Positions 35,657-43,087 of a DNA stretch of 64,000 nt are shown here, one piece after another (position 1 is the stretch's first letter; each line of letters opens with the position of its first letter). A program made the translations under genes and the position numbers. The stretch comes from Bog-756 sp963833585 (GTDB taxonomy: Bacteria > Actinomycetota > Acidimicrobiia > Acidimicrobiales > RAAP-2). The stretch lies in contig CAWHYF010000005.1 of NCBI GenBank assembly GCA_963833585.1, positions 868,001-932,000 of the forward strand, read 5' to 3'. The notes beneath the pieces were generated by a model. It did not search any database and had not been told where the DNA came from. It saw only the letters and a list, made by a program, of their open reading frames with translations.

Positions 35657-36109
35657 CTAGTGGTCGGCCGTGGTGCGCGCCGCCTCCCACCCGGCGACCA
35701 TGGCCCCGAACCGCATGGGGTTGTAGATGTCCTCCTCGTACGACCACTGTCCGTCGCCGGCGTATTTGAGCAGGGTGAAGTTGTACTCCTGGTGGAGGGA
35801 GCCGTCGCCGGGATCCCGCATTCGGTTCCAGACCTGACAGACCACCCAGCCCCGGTCCTCGTCGATCACGTACCACTCGATGGGGAACTCAGGCATGTCC
35901 TTGCCCGGGTATTCGGCCATCGTCGAGCTGATCCATCGGTGGATGGCCTCCCGGCCCTGGAATTCCCCATAGTGGTGTTCCAGGTAGGTGGCGTCCTCGG
36001 TGAACTGATCGGCCCACTCCCTCCAGTCCCCCGAGGCGCCGGCGGCGGCCGCCTTGCGCTGGTAGTCGACGAAGGCCGCTTCGAGCTCGGTCCTGCTCCA
36101 CTGTCCCAT
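35657..36109 (-). CDS. SnoaL-like (NTF2 fold) protein
   Basis: A 150-residue NTF2-fold protein: WREWADQFTEDATYLEHHYGEF, GREAIHRWISSTMAEYP (both partly quoted) and WSYEEDIYNPMRFGAMVAGWEA. The paired His in EHHYGEF and the Tyr-rich C-terminus are typical of a SnoaL subgroup found beside F420 and steroid-type enzymes. GGAGGGGG lies about 10 bases before the ATG. It follows the LLM-family gene and precedes the reductase on the same strand. Reaction unknown. Confidence 0.7.
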   Translation of the reverse strand: MGQWSRTELEAAFVDYQRKAAAAGASGDWREWADQFTEDATYLEHHYGEFQGREAIHRWISSTMAEYPGKDMPEFPIEWYVIDEDRGWVVCQVWNRMRDPGDGSLHQEYNFTLLKYAGDGQWSYEEDIYNPMRFGAMVAGWEAARTTADH

Positions 36110-36286
36110 GGCATCAACCCCCTCCGGCCCGCCGTGGGCCGCCCCTCAGTGTGGGGCTTCCCCCGCGCCGGGTCAACCGGGGGCCCGGGGCGAACCGGTA
36201 GCCGACCCGGGCCGAGGAGCGGCGTCCGGCCGTCGCCGGCGATGAGCCGGGATTGGGCCACGGCGAGGCTCGGGGACGAGCCCCGT

Positions 36287-37285
36287 CTACTCCCGCCCGG
36301 GGTCCCCTGTTCGGAGCTGCCCCCGCAGGTTCGGAACCACCTCCTCGGCCAGGCCGGTGATCTGATCCCGGACCGTGGCCGGCGACATCCCGGGGAGGTG
36401 GACCCGCAGGTCGAGCGAGCTGGCACCGGACCGGTGGACCGCCTCGATCAGGCGGGCCGTGAGCACGTTGGCGTCGTCGCCGGCGACGGTCTGGTCGGCG
36501 CCGAAGGCGGACGGGTCGCCGGTGACGGCGTCGTAGACGCGGCGCTGACGGTCGACCAGATCGCCTCGGATCGGCCCGAGCCACACCCGGCGGATCAGGA
36601 CCTTGGCCCCCGCACCGCCGGCTTCGTCGTAGGCCCCGGTCACTCGGACCAGTCGTTCGACCGCCGACATCCCTTCCATCAAAAGGCCGGCCCCGGCCGC
36701 GGCGGCCCGGCGGGCCGCCCCGAGCGACACCGCCGCGCTGAGGACGGGGACCGGGTGTTCGGCGCACCGGGTCAGGGCGGGATCCCCGTCGAGCGGACCG
36801 AGCTGGCGACCCCGCAACATGGCCACCAGCCCGGGGAGCTCGGTGGCGAACCGGGCCGTGGCCCCGGCCTGGTCGACTCCCATCACCTCGAAGTCCAACG
36901 GGAGCGCGCCGGCGGCCACGCCCAGACCCACCCGGCCGGGATGCCGGGCGGCCAACCAGGCGGTCTCTTCGGCCACCAGGGCCGTGGCCCGAAGCGGGAG
37001 GAGGAGCGGGGAGGCCGCCGCCCAACCCACGGGGTGATCGTCGAGGATGAACGACGCCATCTGTTGCGGATTGGGCAGGTAACCGGGGAAGCCGCCGTGG
37101 TGCTCGCTGGTCATGACCCCGTCGAAACCCCCCTCGAGCGCCAGGCCGGCCTGCGCACAGAGCTCGGTCACCACGTCGGGCGCCGACAGATCGTTGTGGG
37201 GGTAGAGCCGCAAGGACACCGATCCCGGGGCAAACGGAGCCCGCGGGTCGTTGGACGACTGGAGGGTCGGGGCAGGGTCGGGCAC
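36287..37285 (-). CDS. LLM-class (F420-type) oxidoreductase
   Basis: A 332-residue luciferase-like monooxygenase-fold protein: GGFDGVMTSEHHGGFPGYLPNP (quoted in part) near residue 55, ATALVAEETAWLAARHPGRVGLGVAAG, and AVSLGAARRAAAAGAGLLMEGM. The SEHHGG loop and lack of FMN-luciferase inserts favour an F420-dependent enzyme, as is common in actinobacteria. Substrate unknown. Two neighbouring SnoaL-like and reductase genes on the same strand may belong to the same pathway. GTG at 37285 is the only start that keeps the N-terminal strand. Confidence 0.82.
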   Translation of the reverse strand: MPDPAPTLQSSNDPRAPFAPGSVSLRLYPHNDLSAPDVVTELCAQAGLALEGGFDGVMTSEHHGGFPGYLPNPQQMASFILDDHPVGWAAASPLLLPLRATALVAEETAWLAARHPGRVGLGVAAGALPLDFEVMGVDQAGATARFATELPGLVAMLRGRQLGPLDGDPALTRCAEHPVPVLSAAVSLGAARRAAAAGAGLLMEGMSAVERLVRVTGAYDEAGGAGAKVLIRRVWLGPIRGDLVDRQRRVYDAVTGDPSAFGADQTVAGDDANVLTARLIEAVHRSGASSLDLRVHLPGMSPATVRDQITGLAEEVVPNLRGQLRTGDPGRE

Positions 37286-37462
37286 GGTCCGAGACTAGAG
37301 GTGCCGGCTGCTCCGGTGGACCGGCCGGGCCCGCGGTGAGGTGCGGGAATCGCAGAGTACGGGCGAGATCGCCGATCGGGACGCCGGGCGGCCAGCCGGC
37401 GGGCAGAACGGCACAACGCCGAGCAGTCCGACCGCGAGGGAGACGGCGTGGCGACGGCCGGC

Positions 37463-37487
37463 GTTTGCCCCCACCGCAGGGGGGTAG
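37463..37487 (+). promoter_or_regulatory. SigF/SigB-type promoter before hemerythrin gene
   Basis: GTTT (37463-37466), 15 bases, then GGGTAG (37482-37487), a close match to the GTTT-N14-16-GGGTAT consensus of SigB/SigF holoenzymes. It lies about 40 bases upstream of the hemerythrin ATG on the same strand. Confidence 0.5.
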
Positions 37488-37528
37488 GGATGGTACGCGA
37501 AACCGAGTCGGACGATCAGGAGAACTCC

Positions 37529-38191
37529 ATGCCCCCCACCAAGACCGAAGTAGCGACCCGGCGCAGCCGGGCCACCAAGCCGAGGCCGACCAATGGTCGG
37601 GCGCCCTCTGGCACGACCCGCCGTTCCCACACCGCCACGGCGCGGGACGCCATCGCGGTGCTCAAAGCCGACCACCGGGACGTGGAGAAGTTGTTCAAGG
37701 AGTTCGAGCGGACCGGTGACACCGCCTACAAGACCAGGCGGAAGTTGGTCGACCGGATGATCACCGCCCTTTCCCAGCACGCCGCCATCGAGGAGGAGGT
37801 GCTCTACCCGGCGGCTCGGGAGCAGACCCCCGGGGACCTGGCCCAGGTACTCGAGGCTCTGGAGGAGCACCATGTGGTCAAGTGGGAGCTCGACGAACTG
37901 CTCGACCTCGACCCCACCGACGAGCGATTCGTAGCCAAGGTCTCGGTGCTGGCGGAGAACGTCCGTCACCATGTCCGCCAAGAGGAGGGAGACCTCTTTC
38001 CTGCCCTGCGACGCGCCACCTCCCGAGCGCAGCTCCTGGAACTCGGAGCCGCGCTCGAGCGGGCACGCCACTTTGCCCCCAGCCGACCGCATCCACGCAG
38101 CCCTGACGTGCCTCCTGCAGCCATCGTCTCCCATACCGTGGCCGGGGTGGTCGACCGGGCCCGAGACGCGGTTCGGACCGTGGCCCACTGA
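37529..38191 (+). CDS. Hemerythrin-domain protein
   Basis: A 220-residue protein with a basic, Thr/Arg-rich N-terminal 45 residues and a hemerythrin HHE four-helix domain. Iron ligands are visible as LKADHRDVEKL, LSQHAAIEEEVLYPAA, LEEHHVVKWELDEL and VRHHVRQEEGDLFPAL, the full H-HxxxE-H-HxxxE set, so a di-iron centre is expected. Such proteins sense or bind O2, NO or peroxide. AGGAG lies six bases before the ATG. A SigF-type promoter lies upstream. The C-terminal 40 residues are basic and may touch nucleic acid or be flexible. Confidence 0.88.
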   Translation: MPPTKTEVATRRSRATKPRPTNGRAPSGTTRRSHTATARDAIAVLKADHRDVEKLFKEFERTGDTAYKTRRKLVDRMITALSQHAAIEEEVLYPAAREQTPGDLAQVLEALEEHHVVKWELDELLDLDPTDERFVAKVSVLAENVRHHVRQEEGDLFPALRRATSRAQLLELGAALERARHFAPSRPHPRSPDVPPAAIVSHTVAGVVDRARDAVRTVAH

Positions 38192-38235
38192 CCCCATGGG
38201 TGTCCGGTGGCCGGTGGTCGTCCGAGAGGATGGGG

Positions 38236-38775
38236 ATGGGCGTTGACGAGGGCGCGGTCGGGGCAGCGGCCGAGGTGGAGGCCATTGACGCCGCCATGGA
38301 CGCCTACGGCGAGCGCGCCGACTACCCCCTCCACATCGTAACCACCGCCTCCGCCCGGGGTGGACCGAGCGGCTGTGTGGCGGGCTTCGTCACCCAGTGC
38401 AGCATCGCACCGCCCCGATTCCTGGTCTGCATCTCCAAGGTCAACCACACCTACTTCGTCTCGGAGCACTCCGACGCCATCGCCCTCCACCTGATCGGTG
38501 AGGATCAGTTGGAGGTGGCCTCCCTGTTCGCAGAAGCGTCGGGCGACACGGTCGACAAGTTCGCCCAGTGCGACTGGCGGTCCGGCATCACCGGCGCTCC
38601 CGTGCTGGGCGAGTGCGCGACGTGGTGGGAGGGCACGGTCGTGGACCGGTGGAGCGTCGGCGACCACGAGGCCCTTCTGGTACGGCCGGTGGCCGGCGGG
38701 GCCGGAACAGGACGCGGCCTGCTCACCGTCCAGAACGCCCCGGACTTCCGACCTGGGCACCCCGCCACCGCTTGA
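38236..38775 (+). CDS. Flavin reductase-domain protein
   Basis: A 179-residue FMN-binding split-barrel protein of the flavin reductase family (DIM6/NTAB-like): PLHIVTTASARGGPSGCVAG, TQCSIAPPRFLVCISKVNHT and FAEASGDTVDKFAQCDW (the conserved F-A-x-x-x-G-D-K-F region). It could supply reduced flavin or act on a nearby redox substrate. The ATG at 38236 is chosen for its spacing from GAGAGG. It lies 44 bases after the hemerythrin on the same strand, so they are probably co-transcribed from the SigF-type promoter. Confidence 0.8.
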   Translation: MGVDEGAVGAAAEVEAIDAAMDAYGERADYPLHIVTTASARGGPSGCVAGFVTQCSIAPPRFLVCISKVNHTYFVSEHSDAIALHLIGEDQLEVASLFAEASGDTVDKFAQCDWRSGITGAPVLGECATWWEGTVVDRWSVGDHEALLVRPVAGGAGTGRGLLTVQNAPDFRPGHPATA

Positions 38776-38848
38776 TCCTTCCTCCTCGGTGCGGGCCGCG
38801 AGGGTGTCGGGCTGGTCCCTGCCGGGCGGTCCGAGAAGCGAGAGATTG

Positions 38849-38872
38849 CTGGCCGGCTGGGCGACCGGCCAG
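38849..38872. terminator. Hairpin between convergent flavin reductase and sigF genes
   Basis: CTGGCCGG (38849-38856) and CCGGCCAG (38865-38872), a perfect 8-base stem with an 8-base loop in the 123-base gap between convergent genes. Likely a two-way terminator. Confidence 0.5.
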
Positions 38873-38898
38873 GGTGAAGGCGCGGGGAGCCGGCCTCT

Positions 38899-39675
38899 CT
38901 ACCGGTGGGGATCGGGACCGGACGACGGCAGACGGTCGACGGAGAAGGCCGCCCGCAATTGCTCGAGGCTGGCCGCCAGCAACCGAGAGACATGCATCTG
39001 ACTGACGCCTACCCGCACCGCGATCTCTGACTGGGTCAGTCCCTCGACGAAGCGGAGCTGGAGGATCGTCCGTTGGCGATCGGGTAGATCGGCCATCGAG
39101 ATCGCCAGCAACATCCGGTCCTCGGTGCCCGAGAATCCGGGGTCGACCTCACCCAGGCGGGAGCCGATGGTGCTCTCCTGCGGTCCGGGGGCATCGATGG
39201 AGGTTGCGCGGTAACTCTGGCCGGCCTCCATGGCCTCGAGCACCGCTTCCTCGGAGGCGCCGATGGAGGCGGCCAGCTCGCTCACCGTGGGCGGCCGTCC
39301 GAGTTCCTGGCCGAGCGACTCCATGGCCGGCCCCAACTCGAGGTAGAGCTCCTGCACCCGACGGGGGGCGCGGATGGCCCATCCCTTGTCGCGGAAATGG
39401 CGCTTCAATTCGCCGATGACCGTACGGGTGGCGAACGTGCTGAACTCCACCCCACGCTCCGGGTCGAACCGGTCGACCGACTTGACCAGGGCCAGTGAGG
39501 CCACCTGGACCAGGTCGTCGTAGGTCTCACCCCGGTTGGTGAAGCGGCGGGCCAGTTGGTGGGCCAGGCCGAGGTGGGCCTCGACCAACTCGTTGCGGAG
39601 CCGCGGGTCGCCGGTCCGCGCCAGTTCGGCGAATTGCTGGCTCGTCTCGCGCTTCGGATGCCCCGAGACGGCCAT
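38899..39675 (-). CDS. sigF: Alternative RNA polymerase sigma factor, SigB/SigF family
   Basis: A 258-residue sigma-70 family, group 3 factor. Region 2 (YDDLVQVASLALVKSVDRFDP, EFSTFATRTVIGELKRHFRD, both quoted in part) binds core and the -10. Region 3 spans about residues 110-170. Region 4 has LPDRQRTILQLRFVEGLTQ and the helix-turn-helix SEIAVRVGVSQMHVSRLLAAS. It is the typical stress or developmental SigB/SigF protein, held by an RsbW-like anti-sigma. Its ATG shares a base with the RsbW stop (TGATG at 39677-39673), so the pair are made together. Probable targets carry GTTT-N14-16-GGGTA promoters seen in this region. Confidence 0.9.
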   Translation of the reverse strand: MAVSGHPKRETSQQFAELARTGDPRLRNELVEAHLGLAHQLARRFTNRGETYDDLVQVASLALVKSVDRFDPERGVEFSTFATRTVIGELKRHFRDKGWAIRAPRRVQELYLELGPAMESLGQELGRPPTVSELAASIGASEEAVLEAMEAGQSYRATSIDAPGPQESTIGSRLGEVDPGFSGTEDRMLLAISMADLPDRQRTILQLRFVEGLTQSEIAVRVGVSQMHVSRLLAASLEQLRAAFSVDRLPSSGPDPHR

Positions 39676-40067
39676 CAGGCCTTTTGCCGGGTGCGCCTCT
39701 TGCGCAACCAGGTCCGCCGCATCCCACCCCTCGAATCGTCGCCGTACTCATCGACCAGGGCCTCGAGAATCCGCAGTGACAGATCGTCAGAGGAATGTTC
39801 GGTGAAGTCGGGATCGGCGTGGTCGGACGAGGGCAATAGGGAGCACGAGATCTCGATCCGATCCGGGTCAGTGGCGAAGGTGACCAACAGGCGGCCTTGG
39901 TGGTTGCCGCCCACGGTCAACAGGCAGAGCTCGTCGACCGCCAGCCGGAGGTCCTCGACCTCCTCGACGTCGAATCCGGCCCGGGACGCCACGGTGGTTG
40001 CGGCCAGGCGGGCCAAGATCACCAGATCGGCTTGCACAGGGATGCTCAGTTCGACGACGTCAGACAT
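39675..40067 (-). CDS. rsbW: Anti-sigma factor, RsbW/UsfX-like
   Basis: A 130-residue GHKL-type (HATPase) anti-sigma: VELSIPVQADLVILARLAATTVAS start, the N-box region DLRLAVDELCLLTVGG, and LSLRILEALVDEYGDDS at the end. The Asn that normally coordinates Mg-ATP in the N-box is not present (DELCLLTV in place of E-x3-N-A), as in mycobacterial UsfX-type proteins, so ATP binding or kinase activity may be weak. Binds SigF and is freed by the RsbV-like protein. ATG 40067 is used; a GTG at 40073 is also in frame. Coupled to sigF. Confidence 0.85.
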   Translation of the reverse strand: MSDVVELSIPVQADLVILARLAATTVASRAGFDVEEVEDLRLAVDELCLLTVGGNHQGRLLVTFATDPDRIEISCSLLPSSDHADPDFTEHSSDDLSLRILEALVDEYGDDSRGGMRRTWLRKRRTRQKA

Positions 40068-40097
40068 GACCACCCCGACGGCCCGCTCCCAGCTTCG

Positions 40098-40448
40098 TCA
40101 TGACTGGCCCCGGCTCGAAGCGTCGTCGACCGTTGGGTGGATCGCGAACACGTCGCTCAACCCGGTGATCTCGAAGACCTTGAGGATGCGTTGCTCCGTA
40201 ATGACAAGACGCAACGAGATGCCGCGGCTCTCGCACTCCTTGCCGACGGCTATGAGCACGCCGAGTGCTGTCGAGTCGATGAAGGTCACATCCAACAGGT
40301 CCACCACCAAGGATCCCTGGGACCGGTCCATCGCCTCCTCCAGCCGGGAGCGCAGCTCCGGCGCGGTGGCCACATCGAGTTCGCCCCCCACCGGGAGCAC
40401 CTCGGGAGCAGGCGTGGATCTCTCGGCTCCGCGGAACGCGTCCTTCAC
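40098..40448 (-). CDS. rsbV: Anti-anti-sigma factor (STAS domain, RsbV-like)
   Basis: A 116-residue STAS protein. VVDLLDVTFIDSTALGVLIAVG carries the phospho-acceptor Ser in DSTALG (quoted in part), and LRLVITEQRILKVFEITGL the end of the fold. In the unphosphorylated form it would bind the anti-sigma and release SigF. GTG 40448 is favoured by GGAGA about 9 bases upstream; ATG 40499 would add 17 charged residues without a good site. First gene of rsbV-rsbW-sigF. A GGTTT-N14-GGGTCG sequence upstream suggests self-control by SigF. Confidence 0.85.
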   Translation of the reverse strand: MKDAFRGAERSTPAPEVLPVGGELDVATAPELRSRLEEAMDRSQGSLVVDLLDVTFIDSTALGVLIAVGKECESRGISLRLVITEQRILKVFEITGLSDVFAIHPTVDDASSRGQS

Positions 40449-40515
40449 AGCATCACTCTCCTTCGACTTCTCCTCGAACCGGCGCTCGGCCCAGGGCATA
40501 CGGGGACAATGACCC

Positions 40516-40540
40516 CGACCCAGGTCCGACGGGTGAAACC
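40516..40540 (-). promoter_or_regulatory. Candidate SigF-type promoter before rsbV
   Basis: On the minus strand GGTTT (40540-40536), 14 bases, then GGGTCG (40521-40516). The -35 is a full match; the -10 differs from GGGTAT at the fifth and sixth positions. It lies about 70 bases before the GTG of rsbV and would allow SigF autoregulation. Confidence 0.35.
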
Positions 40541-40694
40541 CTGGACGTTGCCACTACGGCCCATGATCGACGGGGACCATGAGCCTGGAGCTACACAGGA
40601 TACCGGGTGCGCTCCCGCCCGGAGTCCCGGGGCCCCATGAACGGGCGGCTGGGAGGGACGTCGGAGCGTCGCCCCACAGATCCGCAGCCGGTGA

Positions 40695-41075
40695 TCAACC
40701 CGGCTGCGGGCGAAGGTCCCCGATGTCCAACGAACCCCCACCGAGCCCGCGCTCGGCGGACGGAGGGCCCGCTTCGGAAGCGGCTTCCAGACCCACGATG
40801 GGGCTCGAGGTGAACAGATAGGTGCGAAGATGCCGATCGAGCACCGTATCGTTCCGGCGAAGCCACTCGAGGGTCATGGCGGCATGCTCCTTCTCCTCGT
40901 CTCGATTGTGGGCCAGAACGGAGGCGAGCTCGGCGTCGTCGGTGGCGTCCACCCGTTGGTCGTACCAGTCGACGGCCTCCAGCTCCTCCTGAATGGAGAC
41001 CACCGCCCGGTGCCGATCGATGGTGGAGGAGGCAAGCTTGTCCTCCGACTCGTGTAGTCCCGCGCTCTCGGCCAT
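40695..41075 (-). CDS. Encapsulated ferritin-like protein (EncFtn) with cargo peptide
   Basis: A 126-residue ferritin-like protein of the encapsulin-cargo type (Rhodospirillum Rru_A0973 group). STIDRHRAVVSIQEELEAVDW, YDQRVDATDDAELASVLAHN and RDEEKEHAAMTLEWLRRND contain the Glu and His that form the inter-subunit di-iron ferroxidase site. The C-terminus has GGGSLDIGDLR, the usual encapsulin-targeting peptide (SLxIGxLR). It should oxidise Fe(II) inside an encapsulin shell. No encapsulin shell gene is adjacent or in the window, so the shell must be elsewhere. ATG 41075 has AGGAGG; ATG 41090 is an alternative. Lies between rsbV and a hemerythrin gene. Confidence 0.9.
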   Translation of the reverse strand: MAESAGLHESEDKLASSTIDRHRAVVSIQEELEAVDWYDQRVDATDDAELASVLAHNRDEEKEHAAMTLEWLRRNDTVLDRHLRTYLFTSSPIVGLEAASEAGPPSAERGLGGGSLDIGDLRPQPG

Positions 41076-41169
41076 GCATCCTCCTGCCATCGCACCTGGT
41101 GGCCAGGGTACTGGTGTCCATGGGCCACCTCAACGACGATTGTCGCCTCACTCCCGGACGTCGGCGGGA

Positions 41170-41742
41170 TCAGGGGCCCCGAGAGGCCGCCGCCGACGAG
41201 TCGCGCAACCAGGTGGCCAGGGCCGAGAATCGGCCCACGATGGTGGGACCGGCTTCGGGGTGATAGGTCAGCATGGGGGGAGTGTCCCTCACCGCCGCGT
41301 AGCCCCGAACCAGTTCGCGCCGATCGGCCGGGGAGAGATGCTCGGTGAGCAGGGGCCATACCCACCGTTCCTCAGCCCGCTGGTGGGCGCGCGTGGAGCC
41401 GATCACGACGTCGAGCGCGGCCATGGCGGCCTCCGACCCACCCGCCAAGTCCTCTGCTGCGGACAGAGCCGCCTCCAGTGCGCTTTGCTCCTGGAGGAGG
41501 GCATTGGCCGCCTCGGCACCCCGGGGCAGCGTGACCAGGACCGGATACACCACCGCCTCTTCGGCCACTTCGTGCCGAACGAGCCGGTCGCCATAGCGCC
41601 AGAACCGCGGGACGAGATCAGCCCCCGGGCTGGAGATCAGCCCCGTGGCCTGCCGATCGATCTCAGCATGATCCTGCTCCAGAGCTTCGAGGAGATCCTG
41701 GGGAGTTCCCCCCACCCACTCGATCTCCTCCGACGGTCGCAC
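41170..41742 (-). CDS. Hemerythrin-domain protein
   Basis: A 190-residue hemerythrin-type protein. Iron ligands in LEQDHAEIDRQA, LVRHEVAEEAVVYPVL, and TRAHQRAEERWVWPLL; the third-helix ligand is less clear because LQEQSALEAAL has no His. That gap may mean an incomplete or altered di-iron site. AAAGGG lies 8 bases before the GTG. Close to EncFtn on the same strand (94 bases), suggesting joint use in iron, oxygen or peroxide handling. Confidence 0.8.
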   Translation of the reverse strand: MRPSEEIEWVGGTPQDLLEALEQDHAEIDRQATGLISSPGADLVPRFWRYGDRLVRHEVAEEAVVYPVLVTLPRGAEAANALLQEQSALEAALSAAEDLAGGSEAAMAALDVVIGSTRAHQRAEERWVWPLLTEHLSPADRRELVRGYAAVRDTPPMLTYHPEAGPTIVGRFSALATWLRDSSAAASRGP

Positions 41743-41753
41743 GATCGAGACCC

Positions 41754-41779
41754 TTTCCCAACACTGGTGGCGGCAAACC
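41754..41779 (-). promoter_or_regulatory. Weak SigF-type promoter candidate before hemerythrin gene
   Basis: GGTTT (41779-41775), 15 bases, GGGAAA (41759-41754) on the minus strand. The -35 is good and the -10 only partly matches GGGTAT. It lies about 12 bases upstream of the GTG, so the transcript would have almost no leader. Confidence 0.25.
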
Positions 41780-41827
41780 TGGGGGACGGTGATCGCTCAT
41801 GGTCCGCTCCGTTCCGGATTGCCGTGC

Positions 41828-42454
41828 TCAGCCGGCACCGGCGCTCCGAAACTGGATGCTCAGACGCGGACCAGCAGGTCCGGTGGTCTTCGGCACACAG
41901 TGCTCCCAGGCCTGTTGACACCGGCCACCCATGATCAGCAGGTCTCCGGCACCGTGGTCGAATCGGACCGAGGGTCCTCCGCCGGCCGGTCGCAGGAGAA
42001 ATCGGCGTGGCTGACCGAGGCCGACGATGGCCACCAGCGTGTCCCGGGTCGTCCCCGGGGCGATGCGGTCCCCGTGCCAGGCCACGCTGTCCCGGCCATC
42101 CCGGTAGAGACAGGTGCCGACCGAGGCGATCCGTCCGGCACCCAGGTCGCCGTAGCGAGCATCCAGCACGTCACGCGCCCGGACCAGGAGTGGGTGCGGC
42201 AGCGCCTCGCCCTCCGGGTAGACGGCCACCAGGCGGGGCACGTCCACCCGGCGCTCGTACATCAAGCGCTGCTCAGCCCGCCAATCGATGGCTCCGACCA
42301 GTTCGTCGAAGAGGAGGTCGTGTCGCCGGATCCACCCGGGGAGATGGTCGACCCATGCCCCGCCGGCCAATTCCGTCCGGGACAGACCTCGCACCTCCGG
42401 ATCCAGATCTGCCGACTCACCGGGGTCGAACAGCGACCGTTGCCACGATGTCAT
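41828..42454 (-). CDS. AlkB-like 2-oxoglutarate/Fe(II) dioxygenase
   Basis: A 208-residue AlkB-family protein. Iron ligands: WHGDRIAPG (His and Asp) and QAWEHCVPKT (distal His). RLSIQFR at the C-terminus carries the 2-oxoglutarate Arg. LMYERRVDVPRLVAVYPEG forms the nucleotide-recognition lid. Members repair alkylated bases by oxidative demethylation; some act on RNA or protein. The ATG at 42454 has an SOS-type box and a TACACT -10 immediately upstream, supporting a DNA-damage role. The leader would be only a few bases. Confidence 0.87.
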   Translation of the reverse strand: MTSWQRSLFDPGESADLDPEVRGLSRTELAGGAWVDHLPGWIRRHDLLFDELVGAIDWRAEQRLMYERRVDVPRLVAVYPEGEALPHPLLVRARDVLDARYGDLGAGRIASVGTCLYRDGRDSVAWHGDRIAPGTTRDTLVAIVGLGQPRRFLLRPAGGGPSVRFDHGAGDLLIMGGRCQQAWEHCVPKTTGPAGPRLSIQFRSAGAG

Positions 42455-42462
42455 CGCCGTCC

Positions 42463-42484
42463 AGTGTAGTCGAACACATGTTCG
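42463..42484 (-). promoter_or_regulatory. LexA (SOS) box and -10 element of the alkB-like gene
   Basis: CGAACATGTGTTCG on the minus strand (42484-42471) is a perfect CGAAC-N4-GTTCG palindrome, the actinobacterial LexA site. TACACT (42468-42463) follows, matching TAnnnT, and ends 8 bases before the ATG. The box lies between the -35 and -10 positions, where LexA would block polymerase. Confidence 0.7.
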
Positions 42485-42519
42485 TTCCACCCCTTGGGCG
42501 GCCCATGGCGGCCGGGCGC

Positions 42520-43026
42520 TCAGCGGGGTGCGGAACCCTCCCGGCTGTGGAGCGGGAGTACCAACCACAGCCCGAGGAAGAAGGCGGCCGAGCCGGCGCC
42601 GATCAGGGGGGTGTCAGAGCCTGGGGTGACCACCGATGCCACCAACAGCACCGCGCCGGTGAGCGAGAGGGCCACCGTCGCCAGCCCACACAGGGCCAGC
42701 ACATTCGCCGTGCGCACCAGTCGGGCCTTCTTGTGCTGGCGAAACACCATCCGGTGATAGGCCACCGGCGCCGAGAGCTCGGCGATGGCCAGCACGGTCA
42801 GCAGGACGGTCGCCAGGTACAGACCGCGCTGGGACGGATCGAGCACGCGGAAACGGGCGCTGAAGGGCAAGGAGAGGAGGAACCCGAACAGCACCTGCAC
42901 CCCGATGCTGGCCACCCGGAGCTCCTGGAGCAGTTCACTGAGATTGCGGTCCTCCCGCTGCTCCTCGGTCTCGTCCCGACCCGGGTCGTCCGCGGCCCGG
43001 ATCGTCGACTCAGCAACCTGCGCCAT
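42520..43026 (-). CDS. DUF6328-like integral membrane protein
   Basis: A 168-residue membrane protein with a charged N-terminal 35 residues and four likely helices: ELRVASIGVQVLFGFLLSLPF, LYLATVLLTVLAIAELSAPVA (partly quoted), VLALCGLATVALSLTGAVLL and AAFFLGLWLVLPL. The LRVASIGVQVLFGFLL segment is typical of DUF6328, a family of unknown role. A very good SigF-type promoter (GTTT-N16-GGGTAG) ends 11 bases before the ATG, so it is probably a SigF target translated from a near-leaderless mRNA. Divergent from the small basic protein at 43172. Confidence 0.75.
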   Translation of the reverse strand: MAQVAESTIRAADDPGRDETEEQREDRNLSELLQELRVASIGVQVLFGFLLSLPFSARFRVLDPSQRGLYLATVLLTVLAIAELSAPVAYHRMVFRQHKKARLVRTANVLALCGLATVALSLTGAVLLVASVVTPGSDTPLIGAGSAAFFLGLWLVLPLHSREGSAPR

Positions 43027-43037
43027 CGCCGAGGGCT

Positions 43038-43063
43038 CTACCCGGCCCCGCGCTCCACAAAAC
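43038..43063 (-). promoter_or_regulatory. SigF/SigB-type promoter before the DUF6328-like gene
   Basis: Minus strand GTTT (43063-43060), 16 bases, GGGTAG (43043-43038). A near-consensus SigB/SigF element. Transcription would begin about 5 bases before the ATG at 43026. Confidence 0.55.
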
Positions 43064-43087
43064 CACCGCGGTGCTCGCACCGTGTCG

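Noticed and set aside
40098..41742. Encapsulin shell gene near EncFtn
   Set aside because: Both strands were read around the cargo gene; only rsbV, EncFtn and a hemerythrin are found, none with an HK97-fold sequence.
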